Notes: a model not told the origin generated them from the sequence alone. 64,000 nt of DNA from Bradyrhizobium sp. SZCCT0148 (GCF_018129985.1 NZ_JAFCKT010000008.1:124001-188000); one strand, 5' to 3'; shown: positions 17,641 through 27,041, counted from the first letter of the stretch. Translations and numbers: made by a program.

Positions 17641-20010
17641 ATGTCATTTCAATCGCGACGCGCGCAGCGTCTTGGCGGAGCAAGTCTACTCCTGCTCGGT
17701 GCCGCCGCCACGCCCGCTTTCGCCCAGGCGCCTGCGCAAGACCCATCGTCGAGCGAGATCCCTGCCGTCACCGTGACCGCGCCGAGCCCCATCGTGCGCA
17801 GAGCGGTGGTCCCGTCCCGCAATCCCGGCCGCGGCACGCGGACCGCGCGGGTGCGCAGCCGCTCACAAACGGCGGAGGCGGAGCCCGCAGCCTCCGCGCC
17901 CGCAGCGCCCCAGCAGGGCGTGCTGTCCGTCGTGACCAACCAGTTCGCGACGGTCACGGTGGTGCCGAACGATGAGATCCGCCGTCAGGGCGGCGGGCAG
18001 CTCGGCGACCTCCTATTCTCCAAGCCCGGCATCACCGGCTCGGGCTTCGCGCCCGGCGCATCGAGCCGGCCGATCATCCGGGGTCTCGACGTCAACCGCG
18101 TCGGCATTGTCGAGAACGGCACAAATGCGGGCGGCGCTTCCGACCTCGGCGAGGATCATTTCGTCCCGATCGATCCGCTCGCGACCAACCAGATCGAAGT
18201 GGTGCGCGGGCCGGCCGCGCTGCGCTACGGCTCGACCTCGATCGGCGGCGTCGTCAGCGCCACCAACAACCGGATTCCGGACGCGCTGCCCTCATGCGCG
18301 CCGTCGTTCCAGGCTTATGGCCTGCCGGCCAAGGCCCCGCTCGCGGCGGCCGCGACGTCGCCGTGCGTCACCGCCGAGACCCGCACCGCGTTCTCTTCGG
18401 TCGATCGCGGCATCGAGAGCGGCGTGCTGCTCGACACCGGCGCCGGCAATTTCGCCTTCCACGCCGACGCCTATGGCCGCACGACCTCGGACTATTCCAT
18501 TCCGAGCTATCCTTATCTGAACGACCAGACGCGCGCCGTGAACGGCCGCCAGCCGAACTCGGCAACGCGCTCGGATGGCGCCTCGATCGGCGGCTCCTAT
18601 TTTTTCCAGGGCGGCTATATCGGCGCGTCGATCACCCAGAACGACTCGCTCTACCACATCCCCGGCATCGACGGCGCCGACCACCAGACACGGATCGACG
18701 GCCACCAGACCAAGATCAACGTCAAGGGCGAGTACCATCCCGACGCCGCCGCGATCGACGCAATCCGGCTCTGGGCCGGCGCAACCGAATACCGGCACAA
18801 CGAGATCGGGCTAGCCGATCCTGCCGACCTCAACAGCGACGGCATCAGGCAGACCTTCACCAACAAGGAGCAGGAAATCCGCACCGAGGTGCAGCTGATG
18901 CCGTTCAACGCGCGCTTCGCCGAAGTCACGACGGCGCTGGGCTTCCAGGTCGGCCATCAGGAATTGAGCGCGCCGAGCCCGGACAATCCCGGCACGCTGT
19001 TCAACGGCCTATGGGATCCGAACAACAGCAACCGCGTCGCGGCCTACGCCTTTAACGAGTTCAAGTTCACCGAGGCGACGCGGGCGCAGATCGCCGGCCG
19101 CATCGAGCATGTCGAGCTGCACGGCACGACGCCAAACTTCCCGACCGATTATTTGCCCGACGGCACGCCGCAGGCGGGTGTCGCGCGCAATCCGTCGTTC
19201 ACGCCGAAGAGCGGCAGCATCGGCCTCTTGCAGGACCTGCCCGGCGGCATGGTCGGCAGCATCACCGCGCAATATGTCGAGCGCGCGCCGAAGGCGGCCG
19301 AGCTGTTTTCCCGCGGCGGCCACGATGCGACGGCGACCTTCGACATCGGCAATCCAAACCTCACCATCGAGACCGCCAAATCGGTCGAGCTCGGCGTGCG
19401 CAGGGCGACGGGGCCGTTCCGCTTCGAGGCGACCGTCTACTACACGCATTTCGACAATTTCATCTACCGGCGCCTCACCGGCGTGTCCTGCGACGACGAC
19501 TTCGCATCCTGCGGCAATCCGGGCGCGGAGCTGAACCAGGCCGTGTATTCGCAGCGCAATGCCAATTTCCGCGGCGGCGAATTCCAGTCGCAGCTCGACG
19601 TCGCCGCGTTCCAGGGCGGCATCTGGGGCATCGAGAACCAGTTCGACATGGTCCGCGCCACCTTCAGCGACGGCACCAACGTACCCCGGATTCCGCCGAT
19701 GCGGATCGGCGGCGGCGTGTTCTGGCGCGACGACAACTGGCTGATGCGCGTCAACCTGCTGCACGCCTTCGCACAGAACAACGTCGCCGTGATCGCGGAG
19801 ACGCCGACGGCGGGCTATAATCTGTTTAAGGCCGAGGTGAGCTACAAGACCAAGCTCGACCGCAACTGGTTCGGTGCGCGCGAGATGATGGCCGGCATCG
19901 TCGGCAACAATCTCCTCAACGAGAACATCCGCAACTCCGTGTCCTACACCAAGGATGAGGTGTTGATGCCCGGCATCGGCGTACGCGCGTTCGCGAACTT
20001 CAAGTTCTAG
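17641..20010 (+). CDS. TonB-dependent outer-membrane receptor, possibly for zinc
   Basis: The 789-residue protein has a Sec signal (about 1-28, AFAQ cleavage region), a TonB-box-like IPAVTVTAP, the plug domain (about 95-205, with SKPGITGSGF, RPIIRGLDVNRV and VEVVRGPAALRYG-like sequence) and a beta-barrel ending in the terminal Phe (FANFKF). Extracellular loops hold several His/Asp clusters (YHIPGIDGADHQ, HQTKINVKGEYH), two Cys pairs, and resemble ZnuD/ZnuK-type zinc receptors. Together with the Zur-like box upstream, zinc is the best guess; copper or a chelate are alternatives. It follows the DUF2946 gene after about 136 bases. Confidence 0.9.
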   Translation: MSFQSRRAQRLGGASLLLLGAAATPAFAQAPAQDPSSSEIPAVTVTAPSPIVRRAVVPSRNPGRGTRTARVRSRSQTAEAEPAASAPAAPQQGVLSVVTNQFATVTVVPNDEIRRQGGGQLGDLLFSKPGITGSGFAPGASSRPIIRGLDVNRVGIVENGTNAGGASDLGEDHFVPIDPLATNQIEVVRGPAALRYGSTSIGGVVSATNNRIPDALPSCAPSFQAYGLPAKAPLAAAATSPCVTAETRTAFSSVDRGIESGVLLDTGAGNFAFHADAYGRTTSDYSIPSYPYLNDQTRAVNGRQPNSATRSDGASIGGSYFFQGGYIGASITQNDSLYHIPGIDGADHQTRIDGHQTKINVKGEYHPDAAAIDAIRLWAGATEYRHNEIGLADPADLNSDGIRQTFTNKEQEIRTEVQLMPFNARFAEVTTALGFQVGHQELSAPSPDNPGTLFNGLWDPNNSNRVAAYAFNEFKFTEATRAQIAGRIEHVELHGTTPNFPTDYLPDGTPQAGVARNPSFTPKSGSIGLLQDLPGGMVGSITAQYVERAPKAAELFSRGGHDATATFDIGNPNLTIETAKSVELGVRRATGPFRFEATVYYTHFDNFIYRRLTGVSCDDDFASCGNPGAELNQAVYSQRNANFRGGEFQSQLDVAAFQGGIWGIENQFDMVRATFSDGTNVPRIPPMRIGGGVFWRDDNWLMRVNLLHAFAQNNVAVIAETPTAGYNLFKAEVSYKTKLDRNWFGAREMMAGIVGNNLLNENIRNSVSYTKDEVLMPGIGVRAFANFKF

Positions 20011-20025
20011 GTGATTGCGAGCGCC

Positions 20026-20093
20026 GTAGCCCGGATGGAGCGCAGCGACATCCGGGCGCAGCGCCTCAGCAGCAACAGGCTACGCGCTGCCGC
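20026..20093. repeat. REP-like palindromic element
   Basis: CCCGGATG (20030-20037) and CATCCGGG (20049-20056) form a perfect hairpin with the loop GAGCGCAGCGA, preceded by GTAG and followed by GGCTACGC further on. The 'GTAGCCCGGATGGAGCGCAGCG' type is a recurrent proteobacterial intergenic element. It lies between the convergent receptor and acetyltransferase genes, where it may double as a terminator. Confidence 0.7.
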
Positions 20094-20101
20094 GGGCCGG
20101 C

Positions 20102-20620
20102 CTACCCTGCTCGCGCCTTGCTCCAGTCGGGGCCAACCGGGCCCGACACGCCTTCGAAGGCGCCGTCGACGAGTTCGAACACCAGGATACGGGCGGCGTC
20201 GACCGGGCCGGGCATGGTGACACGGCCTTTCGGGACCGGCTTGAATCCGACCCGGCTGTAATACGGCTCGTCGCCGACCAGTAGCACGAGGCGGTGACCT
20301 TTCGCCTTCGCGTCCTTGAGCGCGCGCTCCATCAGCAGACGGCCGACACCGCGGCCACGGAACGGCGGCTCGACCGTGAGCGGGCCGAGCAGCAGCGCCG
20401 GCGTCTCCCCGACCCGCACCGGCAGTTGCCTGACCGAGCCGACCAGCAGCGTGCCGATGCGGGCCGTGAAGGACAATTCGAGCAGATGGTCGACGTGCTC
20501 GCGGATCCGGTAGGCGCTGAGCACGAAGCGGCCGGGACCGAAGGTGCGTTCGTGCAGCCGCTCGATCGACTGGGCGTCGCCGGTGGCTTCAGGGAGGATG
20601 GTCAATGAGAGATCGGTCAT
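20102..20620 (-). CDS. GNAT-family N-acetyltransferase
   Basis: The 172-residue protein shows the GNAT acetyl-CoA-binding motif A (LTVEPPFRGRGVGRLLM) and the following motif B (YYSRVGFKP). It is closest to the YhbS-like single-domain branch. The acceptor substrate cannot be told. It is oriented convergently with the TonB receptor and leftward like the glycosyltransferase gene to its right. Confidence 0.85.
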   Translation of the reverse strand: MTDLSLTILPEATGDAQSIERLHERTFGPGRFVLSAYRIREHVDHLLELSFTARIGTLLVGSVRQLPVRVGETPALLLGPLTVEPPFRGRGVGRLLMERALKDAKAKGHRLVLLVGDEPYYSRVGFKPVPKGRVTMPGPVDAARILVFELVDGAFEGVSGPVGPDWSKARAG

Positions 20621-20676
20621 GGCAATTCGCGGGATAGCACCTGAACGCAGCGCGGTCCATCGGGCAGCGACGGCCC

Positions 20677-21612
20677 TCAGCTGCTTTTCAATGTCGGTTG
20701 GGACAGATAGGCCAGCATCTTCATCTCCCGCCGCCCGCGCGTCACCGTGTCGAGCACGAGCCCCGAGGACACCGAGAGCAGGGCCATGATCATCAAGCCC
20801 ATCGACAGCACGGCGGTCGGCAGGCGCGGCACGAGGCCGGTCTCGATGAAGGTGATCACGATCGGGATCGCGAGGATCACCGCCGCCAGCGCCAACAGAC
20901 CGCCGATCACCGCGAAGAAGCGCAACGGCCGCTCCGAACGGTAGAGCTTCACCATGGTGCCGAGGATACGAAATCCGTCGCGCCAGGTGTTGAGCTTGGA
21001 GAACGAACCTTCGGGACGCGCGTAGTACGGAGTCTCGATCTCGGCGACCGGCAGCGACAGTTCCAGCGCGTAGACCGCGAGCTCGGTCTCGATCTCGAAG
21101 CCGTCGGAGAGGACGGGGAAGGATTTGACGAAGCGGCGCGAGAACACGCGGTAGCCGGACAGGATGTCCTTGAAAGCGTGACCGAAAGTCGACGCCAGAA
21201 AGCCGGTCAGCATGCGGTTGCCGGTGCGGTGGCCGAGCCGGTAGGCGGCCTGGGCCTGATCGACGCGAAGGCCGACCACCATGTCGAGATGATCATCGAG
21301 CAGGCGGTCGATCATGCGAGGCGCGCTCGGCGCATCGTAGGTGGCATCGCCGTCGACCAGCACGTAGATGTCAGCCTCGACGTCGGCGAACATGCGGCGC
21401 ACGACGTGGCCCTTGCCCTGCCGGCGCTCGCTGCGGACGATCGCGCCCGCTTCGCGCGCGACGGTCGCGGTGCGGTCGCGGGAATTGTTGTCATAGACGT
21501 AGATCGCGGCCGACGGCAGCGCCTTGCGGAAATCGGCAACGACGGTGGCGACCGCCGCCTCCTCGTTGTAGCAGGGCACCAGAACCGCGATGCGAAGCTG
21601 CGTTGCGGTCAT
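20677..21612 (-). CDS. Family 2 glycosyltransferase with C-terminal membrane helices
   Basis: The 311-residue protein starts at ATG 21612, overlapping the stop of the upstream membrane protein gene by four bases. The GT2 domain (LVPCYNEEAAV, DNNSRD, VDGDATYD with the metal-binding DGD, and a DILSGYRVFSRR segment) occupies about 1-225; two helices follow (about 237-262 and 272-295). This is the layout of GtrB/DPM1-like enzymes that transfer a sugar from a nucleotide to polyprenyl phosphate. The partner gene upstream is a candidate user of that lipid-linked sugar. Confidence 0.85.
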   Translation of the reverse strand: MTATQLRIAVLVPCYNEEAAVATVVADFRKALPSAAIYVYDNNSRDRTATVAREAGAIVRSERRQGKGHVVRRMFADVEADIYVLVDGDATYDAPSAPRMIDRLLDDHLDMVVGLRVDQAQAAYRLGHRTGNRMLTGFLASTFGHAFKDILSGYRVFSRRFVKSFPVLSDGFEIETELAVYALELSLPVAEIETPYYARPEGSFSKLNTWRDGFRILGTMVKLYRSERPLRFFAVIGGLLALAAVILAIPIVITFIETGLVPRLPTAVLSMGLMIMALLSVSSGLVLDTVTRGRREMKMLAYLSQPTLKSS

Positions 21613-22760
21613 CGTGACGGCACTCCGAGGCTTGCCGGCTCGCGCCCGAGCGCCGCGGCCTGCTTCGCCTGTGCCGGCCGCATCAGCCATGCGAACGAGA
21701 CGCTCCACAGCGAGAGCATCGCAATCGGCACGATGTAGTAGGGCGTAAAGATCGGATGGCTGAGGAAGAAGACGAGATTGACGGTGAGATTGCCGGCGAC
21801 GACGAGGGCCACTTGCCGCACGCTGCCCTCGCCCACCCGCAAGAGCCAGGCCGTGGAGCCGATCGCCAGCACGATCAGCACGAACTGCATGTCGCGCAGA
21901 TAATGGCCGAACACGGCGACGTCAAAGGCCGGCGCGACCACGTCGGCACTGCCATAGGTCGTGGCCAGCGGGCTGCCGGCGTTGACGGCCTGGGCGATCA
22001 GGGTCGGGGCCATGCCGACGAGAACGCCGAGGCCGAGTCCGAGCCCCTGCGCGAAGGCCGACAGCGTCCGCACCTTCAGGAAGGCAATGCCGAGATAGAT
22101 GAAATAGCCGGCCGCGAGCAGCGCATTCGGCAATCTGAAATTGACGGACGCCCCCAGGAGAACGCCGATCAGCGCGATCAACAGCACGCTGCTCTTGTCT
22201 CTGGTCAGCCACAACGCCGTCAGGAAGCCCGCGACGGCGCACAGCGCCATGGTCGGCGCGACCGAATAGCTCGCCTTCGCCGGATTGATCATGAGATAGA
22301 TTGCGAGCGCGCCGAACAGGCCCGCACCGACGACCGACGGCAGCGTGCGCGCCATGGCAATGCCCGTTAGCGCAAGGCCGCAGACGATCAGGCTCGCGGC
22401 CACGTAGAGCGGCACCACCTGGTGACCCTCGGGAAACAGCGCCAGCAGGAAGCCGGTGCCCGGCGGATATTGCATCACGATCTTGCCGCTCGGCATCGGA
22501 TTGTGGCACGGCCAACGGATCGGATCCTGCCATTCGGCGAACGCGATCTCCTTCAACTTGCCTTCGAAATAATGGTCGTAGTCCAACCCGGCATTGGTAT
22601 TGAGCCCACCGACGCCGAGGCGCTGGAACAGATGCGCCTGCCTGAGATAGCAAATGTCGTCATAGACCCCGCGCGCCTCGCTCCAGCGCGACATCGTGAC
22701 GATGTTGCTGGCGAGGATCGCAAGGCAAATCAGGCCGAAAGCGAACTTGGCAATCTTCAT
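21609..22760 (-). CDS. Polytopic membrane protein, probable GT-C-type glycosyltransferase
   Basis: The 383-residue protein (ATG 22760; a GTG at 22793 is an alternative) has about ten membrane helices. After helix 1 comes a polar loop with an acidic pair in YDDICYLRQ, the place where GT-C enzymes keep catalytic acids, and later a VMQYPPGTGFLLALFP motif like that in mannosyl/arabinosyl transferase-type proteins. No family match is certain. Its overlap with a GtrB-like gene supports a lipid-sugar-dependent transferase acting on the periplasmic side (inference). Confidence 0.65.
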   Translation of the reverse strand: MKIAKFAFGLICLAILASNIVTMSRWSEARGVYDDICYLRQAHLFQRLGVGGLNTNAGLDYDHYFEGKLKEIAFAEWQDPIRWPCHNPMPSGKIVMQYPPGTGFLLALFPEGHQVVPLYVAASLIVCGLALTGIAMARTLPSVVGAGLFGALAIYLMINPAKASYSVAPTMALCAVAGFLTALWLTRDKSSVLLIALIGVLLGASVNFRLPNALLAAGYFIYLGIAFLKVRTLSAFAQGLGLGLGVLVGMAPTLIAQAVNAGSPLATTYGSADVVAPAFDVAVFGHYLRDMQFVLIVLAIGSTAWLLRVGEGSVRQVALVVAGNLTVNLVFFLSHPIFTPYYIVPIAMLSLWSVSFAWLMRPAQAKQAAALGREPASLGVPSR

Positions 22761-22802
22761 CCGGTGATGCTCTTTCGGGCTGCTTACTAGCACAGGCCGC
22801 CC

Positions 22803-23294
22803 TCAGCGCCACGTCGCAATCAGGGGCTCGCCGTCAAGCACTTCGGCGATCCGCAGCCGCGTCCCTCGCGTGGTGCCCTCGGGCAACGCCGTGACCGCGA
22901 AGAACCCGCATTCGCTGATCTCGCGGTTGGGCGCGGGCAGGCGATCCTGCCTGAACTGCCTGACCACGTAGATGGCGACATGGTCGCGGCGGGAGACATG
23001 GCTGTTCAGGAAGATACCGTGCAGCTCGGCCGCGCCGGTGAGGTCGATATCGCCCTCCTCCTTGAGCTCGCGCCGCATCGCCTGCTCCATGGTCTCGCCG
23101 AAATCGACGCCGCCGCCGGGCAGGTGCCAGCCGCTGACATAGCTGTGCCTGACCAGGAACACCCGGTTCTCGGCATCCAGCACCACGGCGCGGACGCCGA
23201 GCGTCATGCCGCGGACGACGAGGAAATAGGCGTGGAAGAACCGCCGCAGCAGCGGCTCGAATTTTCGTCGAACGCGGTTCAGACGATCTCCCAT
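22803..23294 (-). CDS. NUDIX hydrolase
   Basis: A 163-residue protein with a NUDIX box at GGVDFGETMEQAMRREL followed by KEEGDI. The REUXEE metal-binding core is intact, but the glycine of the final 'GU' position is Asp (EEGDI), a small departure from the consensus. Upstream HSYVSGWHLPGGGVDF is typical of nucleotide-sugar or dNTP sanitising enzymes. Substrate unknown. It lies upstream of the polytopic membrane protein with about 40 bases between them and may belong to that leftward unit. Confidence 0.85.
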   Translation of the reverse strand: MGDRLNRVRRKFEPLLRRFFHAYFLVVRGMTLGVRAVVLDAENRVFLVRHSYVSGWHLPGGGVDFGETMEQAMRRELKEEGDIDLTGAAELHGIFLNSHVSRRDHVAIYVVRQFRQDRLPAPNREISECGFFAVTALPEGTTRGTRLRIAEVLDGEPLIATWR

Positions 23295-23386
23295 CAGGCT
23301 TCCTTGAGGCTGCTGTTACGGCCCCGCTTGCACTGGCCTCGCGAGCTTGCCATTACAGCAAAGCAATAGCGAGGCAATCGCGCGTC

Positions 23387-24268
23387 ATGGCCCAATTCAC
23401 GCTCGCCCATCTGTCCGATCCGCATCTAGCGCCCTTGCCGAAGCCGCGGCTGATCGAGCTCGCAGGCAAGCGCGTGCTCGGCTACGTCAACTGGACGCGC
23501 AACCGCCACAAGTACCAGCGCCGCGAGGTGCTCGACGCGCTCGTCACCGACATGAAGGCGCAGGCGCCCGACCACATCGCGGTCACCGGCGATCTCGTCA
23601 ACCTCGCGCTCGAAGCCGAGTTCGCCCCTGCCCGCGCCTGGCTCGAGGGCGTCGGCCCGCCCGACCGCGTCACCACGATTCCCGGCAATCACGACGCCTA
23701 TGTCCGCGCCACCTCGCATCGCTTCAGTGAGACGTTTGCGCCCTATGTCACCGGCGACGACGGCGGCATCGGCTTCCCGTCCGTGCGCCGGCGCGGGCCG
23801 CTCGCGCTGATCAGCCTGTCCACGGCGGTGCCGACCCTGCCGCTGATGGCGACGGGTACGCTCGGACCAAAACAGCTCGCTGCCCTCGCAACAGTGCTCG
23901 AACGGCTCGCGGCCGAGGACGTCTTCCGCGTGCTGCTGGTGCATCATCCGCTGAGGTCCGACGCACGCCAGAAGCGGATGACGGACGCGCCGCAATTGCT
24001 GGCGCTGTTGAAGCGCCACGGCGTCGAGCTGGTCCTGCACGGGCACGACCACGTTCATTCGACCATTTGGGTCGAAGGCCCCAACGGCAAGATTCCCGTG
24101 CTCGGCGTGCCCTCGGCCTCCGCGCTCGCGCACGGCCATTACCCGGCCGCGGCGTATAACCTGCTCAGAATCGAGAAGGACAATGCCGGCTGGCGCTGCG
24201 AGCAGACGGTGCGGAGCCTCGGGAAGGGATTTCAGATCGGGCAGATCAAGCATGTGAGGCTGATTTAG
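23387..24268 (+). CDS. Calcineurin-like metallophosphoesterase
   Basis: The 293-residue protein shows all five motifs of the dimetal phosphoesterase fold: LSDPH, GDLVN, GNHD, LVHHP and GHDHVH. The arrangement is that of 3',5'-cyclic nucleotide phosphodiesterase/CpdA-like or Icc-type enzymes, soluble and cytoplasmic. The substrate cannot be fixed from sequence. It is divergent from the NUDIX gene with about 90 bases between starts. Confidence 0.88.
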   Translation: MAQFTLAHLSDPHLAPLPKPRLIELAGKRVLGYVNWTRNRHKYQRREVLDALVTDMKAQAPDHIAVTGDLVNLALEAEFAPARAWLEGVGPPDRVTTIPGNHDAYVRATSHRFSETFAPYVTGDDGGIGFPSVRRRGPLALISLSTAVPTLPLMATGTLGPKQLAALATVLERLAAEDVFRVLLVHHPLRSDARQKRMTDAPQLLALLKRHGVELVLHGHDHVHSTIWVEGPNGKIPVLGVPSASALAHGHYPAAAYNLLRIEKDNAGWRCEQTVRSLGKGFQIGQIKHVRLI

Positions 24269-24270
24269 GT

Positions 24271-24379
24271 CGTCATCATTCCGCTGCGCTCCGACAGGGG
24301 CGCGCCCGGAATCCATTCATCGCGAACCGCTGCCGCCCGATGAATCCGGGGCTCAGGCTTCGCCTGCTCCGTAATGACA
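24271..24379. repeat. Palindromic intergenic mosaic element
   Basis: GTCATCATTCCG at the left and GTAATGAC at the right bracket an inner inverted repeat: CCCGGAATCCATTCATCG (24305-24322) faces CGATGAATCCGGGG (24338-24351), pairing with a small bulge. The shape and words match the dispersed elements at 53502-53601 and elsewhere in the window. It separates two convergent genes. Confidence 0.7.
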
Positions 24380-24389
24380 GAGCAAACGA

Positions 24390-24944
24390 TCACCAGCTGC
24401 GGAGGGCCGCGACCACGGCAAGGCCGAACAAGGCGGCGGCACCGAGCACGAAGCCGAACACGAAGGGCCACAGGCGCGAGCGGCGCGGCGGCGGCGCGAG
24501 CTCGGGCTTCGGTTCGGGCGGAACCACCATCGCATGCTCGCGCTCGACCATGCGGCGCGCGACATACTCGGTGACGGCTTCGACGATGACGGCAGTGTCA
24601 TGCGATTCGGCGAGCACGATGCGGCCGAACCGGGTGTCCTGGACGAAGCGGTACATCCGCTTGTCGCGGCCCATCACGATGTGGGCGACGACGTCGATCC
24701 AGAGCCTCGGCGTATCGCCCTGGCTGATGCCACGATCGAACAGGTCGATCCTGTCGGGCACCTGCGCGAACAGGGGATCGAGCGCGTCGTTGAGGATCTC
24801 GAGCCGCGCCACTTCCGCGTCCCTGAGATCGACGACGACGCCGGTCCGGTCGGCGGCCTCGATCCGCGCACGCAGCAGCGCGTCGCGCAGCCGCACCGGG
24901 CGCGGCTGGCCGGGGTGGATCCCGCTGGTTTCGGGCTCAGACAT
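24390..24944 (-). CDS. Tail-anchored protein of unknown function
   Basis: The 184-residue product is polar and largely alpha/beta up to about residue 150, has a proline-rich linker with Arg residues, and ends in one membrane helix (about 160-180). The soluble part (LRDALLRARIEAADRTGV, then IDVVAHIVMGRDKRMYRFVQDTRFG) resembles a conserved rhizobial hypothetical protein. I do not recognise a domain. Tail anchoring suggests the N-terminal domain faces the cytoplasm. Confidence 0.65.
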   Translation of the reverse strand: MSEPETSGIHPGQPRPVRLRDALLRARIEAADRTGVVVDLRDAEVARLEILNDALDPLFAQVPDRIDLFDRGISQGDTPRLWIDVVAHIVMGRDKRMYRFVQDTRFGRIVLAESHDTAVIVEAVTEYVARRMVEREHAMVVPPEPKPELAPPPRRSRLWPFVFGFVLGAAALFGLAVVAALRSW

Positions 24945-25065
24945 TGTCGGCCTCGTCCTCGACTTTCCCCATTAACCTATCAGCAACCACACCCTCCGCA
25001 AAGGGTCCGCAATTCCAGAGGCTTACGGCACCCACAGGCGATTGACCTGTGCCAAAAACAGACGA

Positions 25066-25092
25066 TCCCACCCAGGCAGAGCCTGGATGGGA
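25066..25092 (-). terminator. Probable terminator after DUF4170 gene
   Basis: Read leftward, 12-base arms (25081-25092 and 25066-25077, one G-U pair) enclose a 3-base loop, and a T5 run follows about 8 bases later. It lies about 50 bases past the DUF4170 stop. Confidence 0.6.
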
Positions 25093-25140
25093 CCATCCGT
25101 CCTTGGACGTCTTCTTGGTTCAGGTCGCCAGTCAGGCCCC

Positions 25141-25350
25141 TCAGGCCGAGACGCGCGACGGCTCTTCCACGATGGAGAAGCGGACGCCGGCCTTGTGGCG
25201 GTTCTCTTCCGAGACCGTGCGCCAGGCATCCTCGGCCTCCTTGCGGGTCTTGAACGGACCCTGCACCTGGGCCGAGCCTTCCACGAGCTTGTGGAAGTTC
25301 ATCGAACCGAACTCGCCGCCGATCACCCAGAAATTGCTGCCTTTGGTCAT
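25141..25350 (-). CDS. DUF4170 domain-containing protein
   Basis: Sixty-nine residues from ATG 25350, with GGAGACTGACA ahead of it. The sequence NFWVIGGEFGSMNFHKL, GPFKTRKEAEDAWR and RFSIVEEP covers the whole DUF4170 family, small alphaproteobacterial proteins of unknown role. It starts 30 bases after the isocitrate lyase stop in the same direction, so it is likely the distal gene of the aceA transcript. Confidence 0.85.
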   Translation of the reverse strand: MTKGSNFWVIGGEFGSMNFHKLVEGSAQVQGPFKTRKEAEDAWRTVSEENRHKAGVRFSIVEEPSRVSA

Positions 25351-25380
25351 TGTCAGTCTCCTGTCCAATAGCGTGCTGCG

Positions 25381-27015
25381 TTAGCCGAACTGGTTCATCG
25401 TGTTGTGGGCGCCGCCCGCCTTGAGGGCAGCCTCGCCGGCGAAGTATTCCTTGTGGTCGTCACCGATGTCGGAGCCGGCCATGTTCTGATGCTTCACGCA
25501 GGCGATGCCCTGACGGATTTCGGCGCGCTGGACGTTCTTGACGTAGCCCAGCATGCCCTGCTCGCCGAAATATTCGCGAGCCAGGTTGTCGGTCGAGAGC
25601 GCCGCCGTGTGATAGGTCGGCAACGTGATCAGGTGGTGGAAGATGCCGGCGCGCTTGGCCGAATCCGCCTGGAAGGTGCGGATGCGCTCGTCGGCTTCCT
25701 TCGCCAGCGGCGTGTCGTCGTACTCCGCCTTCATCAGCTCCGCACGGTTGTACTTGCTGACGTCCTGGCCGGCTTCCTTCATCGCGTCGTAGACCTGCCA
25801 ACGGAAGTTGAGGGTCCAGTTGAACGACGGCGAATTGTTGTAGGCGAGCTTGGCGTTCGGGACGACCTTGCGGATGCGATCGACCATCTTGGCGATCTGC
25901 TCGATATGCGGCTTCTCGGTCTCGATCCAGAGCAGGTCTGCGCCGTTCTGCAGCGAGGTGATGCTGTCGAGCACGCAGCGGTCTTCGCCGGTGCCGGGAC
26001 GGAACTGGTAGAGGTTCGAGGGCAGCCGCTTCGGACGCATCATCTTGCCGTTGCGGTTGATGATGACGTCGCCGTTGCGGGCGTTCTCCGCGGTGATTTC
26101 CTCGCAATCGAGGAAGCTGTTGTACTGGTCGCCGATGTCACCGGGCTTGTGGCTGACCGCGATCTGCTGGGTCAGGCCGGCGCCGAGCGAGTCGGTGCGG
26201 GTCACGATGACGCCGTCTTCAACGCCGAGCTCGAGGAAGGCGTGGCGGCAGGCGCGGATCTTCGCGATGAAGACTTCATGCGGCACGGTGACCTTGCCGT
26301 CCTGGTGACCGCACTGCTTCTCGTCCGAAACCTGGTTCTCGATCTGCAGCGCGCAGGCACCCGCCTCGATCATCTTCTTGGCGAGCAGATAGGTCGCTTC
26401 CGCGTTGCCGAAGCCGGCGTCGATGTCGGCGATGACGGGGACGACATGGGTCTGGAAGTTGTCGATCTTGGCGATCAGCTCCTGCTCGCGGGTCTTGTCG
26501 CCTTCCTTGCGGGCCTTGTCGAGCAGGCGGAAGATGTCGTTGAGCTCACGGGAATCCGCCTGACGCAGGAAGGTGTAGAGCTCCTCGATCAGCGCCGGCA
26601 CCGAAGTCTTCTCGTGCATGGACTGGTCGGGCAGCGGTCCGAACTCGGAGCGCAGCGCCGCGATCATCCAGCCCGAGAGATACAGGTAGGTGCGATCGGT
26701 CTTGCCGCCGAAGTGCTTCTTGACCGAGATCAGCTTCTGCTGGGCGATGAAGCCGTGCCAGCAGCCCAGCGATTGGGTGTACTTGGTCGGATCCTTGTCA
26801 TAGGCCGCCATGTCGGCCCGCATCAGCGCCGCGGTGTAGCGGGCGACGTCGAGGCCGGTCTTGAAACGGTTCTGCAGGCGCATGCGCGCGACATGCTCGG
26901 CCGTCACCCCGTTCCAGGTCGGCTGGGTGTCGAGGAGCGCCTGGGCCGCCTTGACCTCATCCAGATAGGAGGACGGGCCCTGGAGGGTGCTGAGGCCGCG
27001 GGGCTGGTAGTTCAT
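25381..27015 (-). CDS. aceA: Isocitrate lyase
   Basis: The first glyoxylate-shunt enzyme, splitting isocitrate into glyoxylate and succinate. The 544-residue protein starts at ATG 27015 with AGGATC ahead of it. It contains ADIDAGFGN (metal binding) and the catalytic loop KQCGH at 233-237; most isocitrate lyases have KKCGH, while the long branch found in Pseudomonas aeruginosa and rhizobia has KQCGH. The catalytic Cys, Gly and His are present, as is the downstream TRTDSLGAG segment. Growth on acetate or fatty acids requires it, which ties in with the beta-oxidation operon elsewhere in the window and with the divergent regulator gene. Confidence 0.97.
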   Translation of the reverse strand: MNYQPRGLSTLQGPSSYLDEVKAAQALLDTQPTWNGVTAEHVARMRLQNRFKTGLDVARYTAALMRADMAAYDKDPTKYTQSLGCWHGFIAQQKLISVKKHFGGKTDRTYLYLSGWMIAALRSEFGPLPDQSMHEKTSVPALIEELYTFLRQADSRELNDIFRLLDKARKEGDKTREQELIAKIDNFQTHVVPVIADIDAGFGNAEATYLLAKKMIEAGACALQIENQVSDEKQCGHQDGKVTVPHEVFIAKIRACRHAFLELGVEDGVIVTRTDSLGAGLTQQIAVSHKPGDIGDQYNSFLDCEEITAENARNGDVIINRNGKMMRPKRLPSNLYQFRPGTGEDRCVLDSITSLQNGADLLWIETEKPHIEQIAKMVDRIRKVVPNAKLAYNNSPSFNWTLNFRWQVYDAMKEAGQDVSKYNRAELMKAEYDDTPLAKEADERIRTFQADSAKRAGIFHHLITLPTYHTAALSTDNLAREYFGEQGMLGYVKNVQRAEIRQGIACVKHQNMAGSDIGDDHKEYFAGEAALKAGGAHNTMNQFG

Positions 27016-27041
27016 CTGCCTGATCCTTTTGCTGACGATGG

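Noticed and set aside
22803..23294. NUDIX gene as a pseudogene because the motif ends EEGDI rather than EExGU
   Set aside because: The REUXEE metal core is intact and the frame is full length, so loss of function is not shown.
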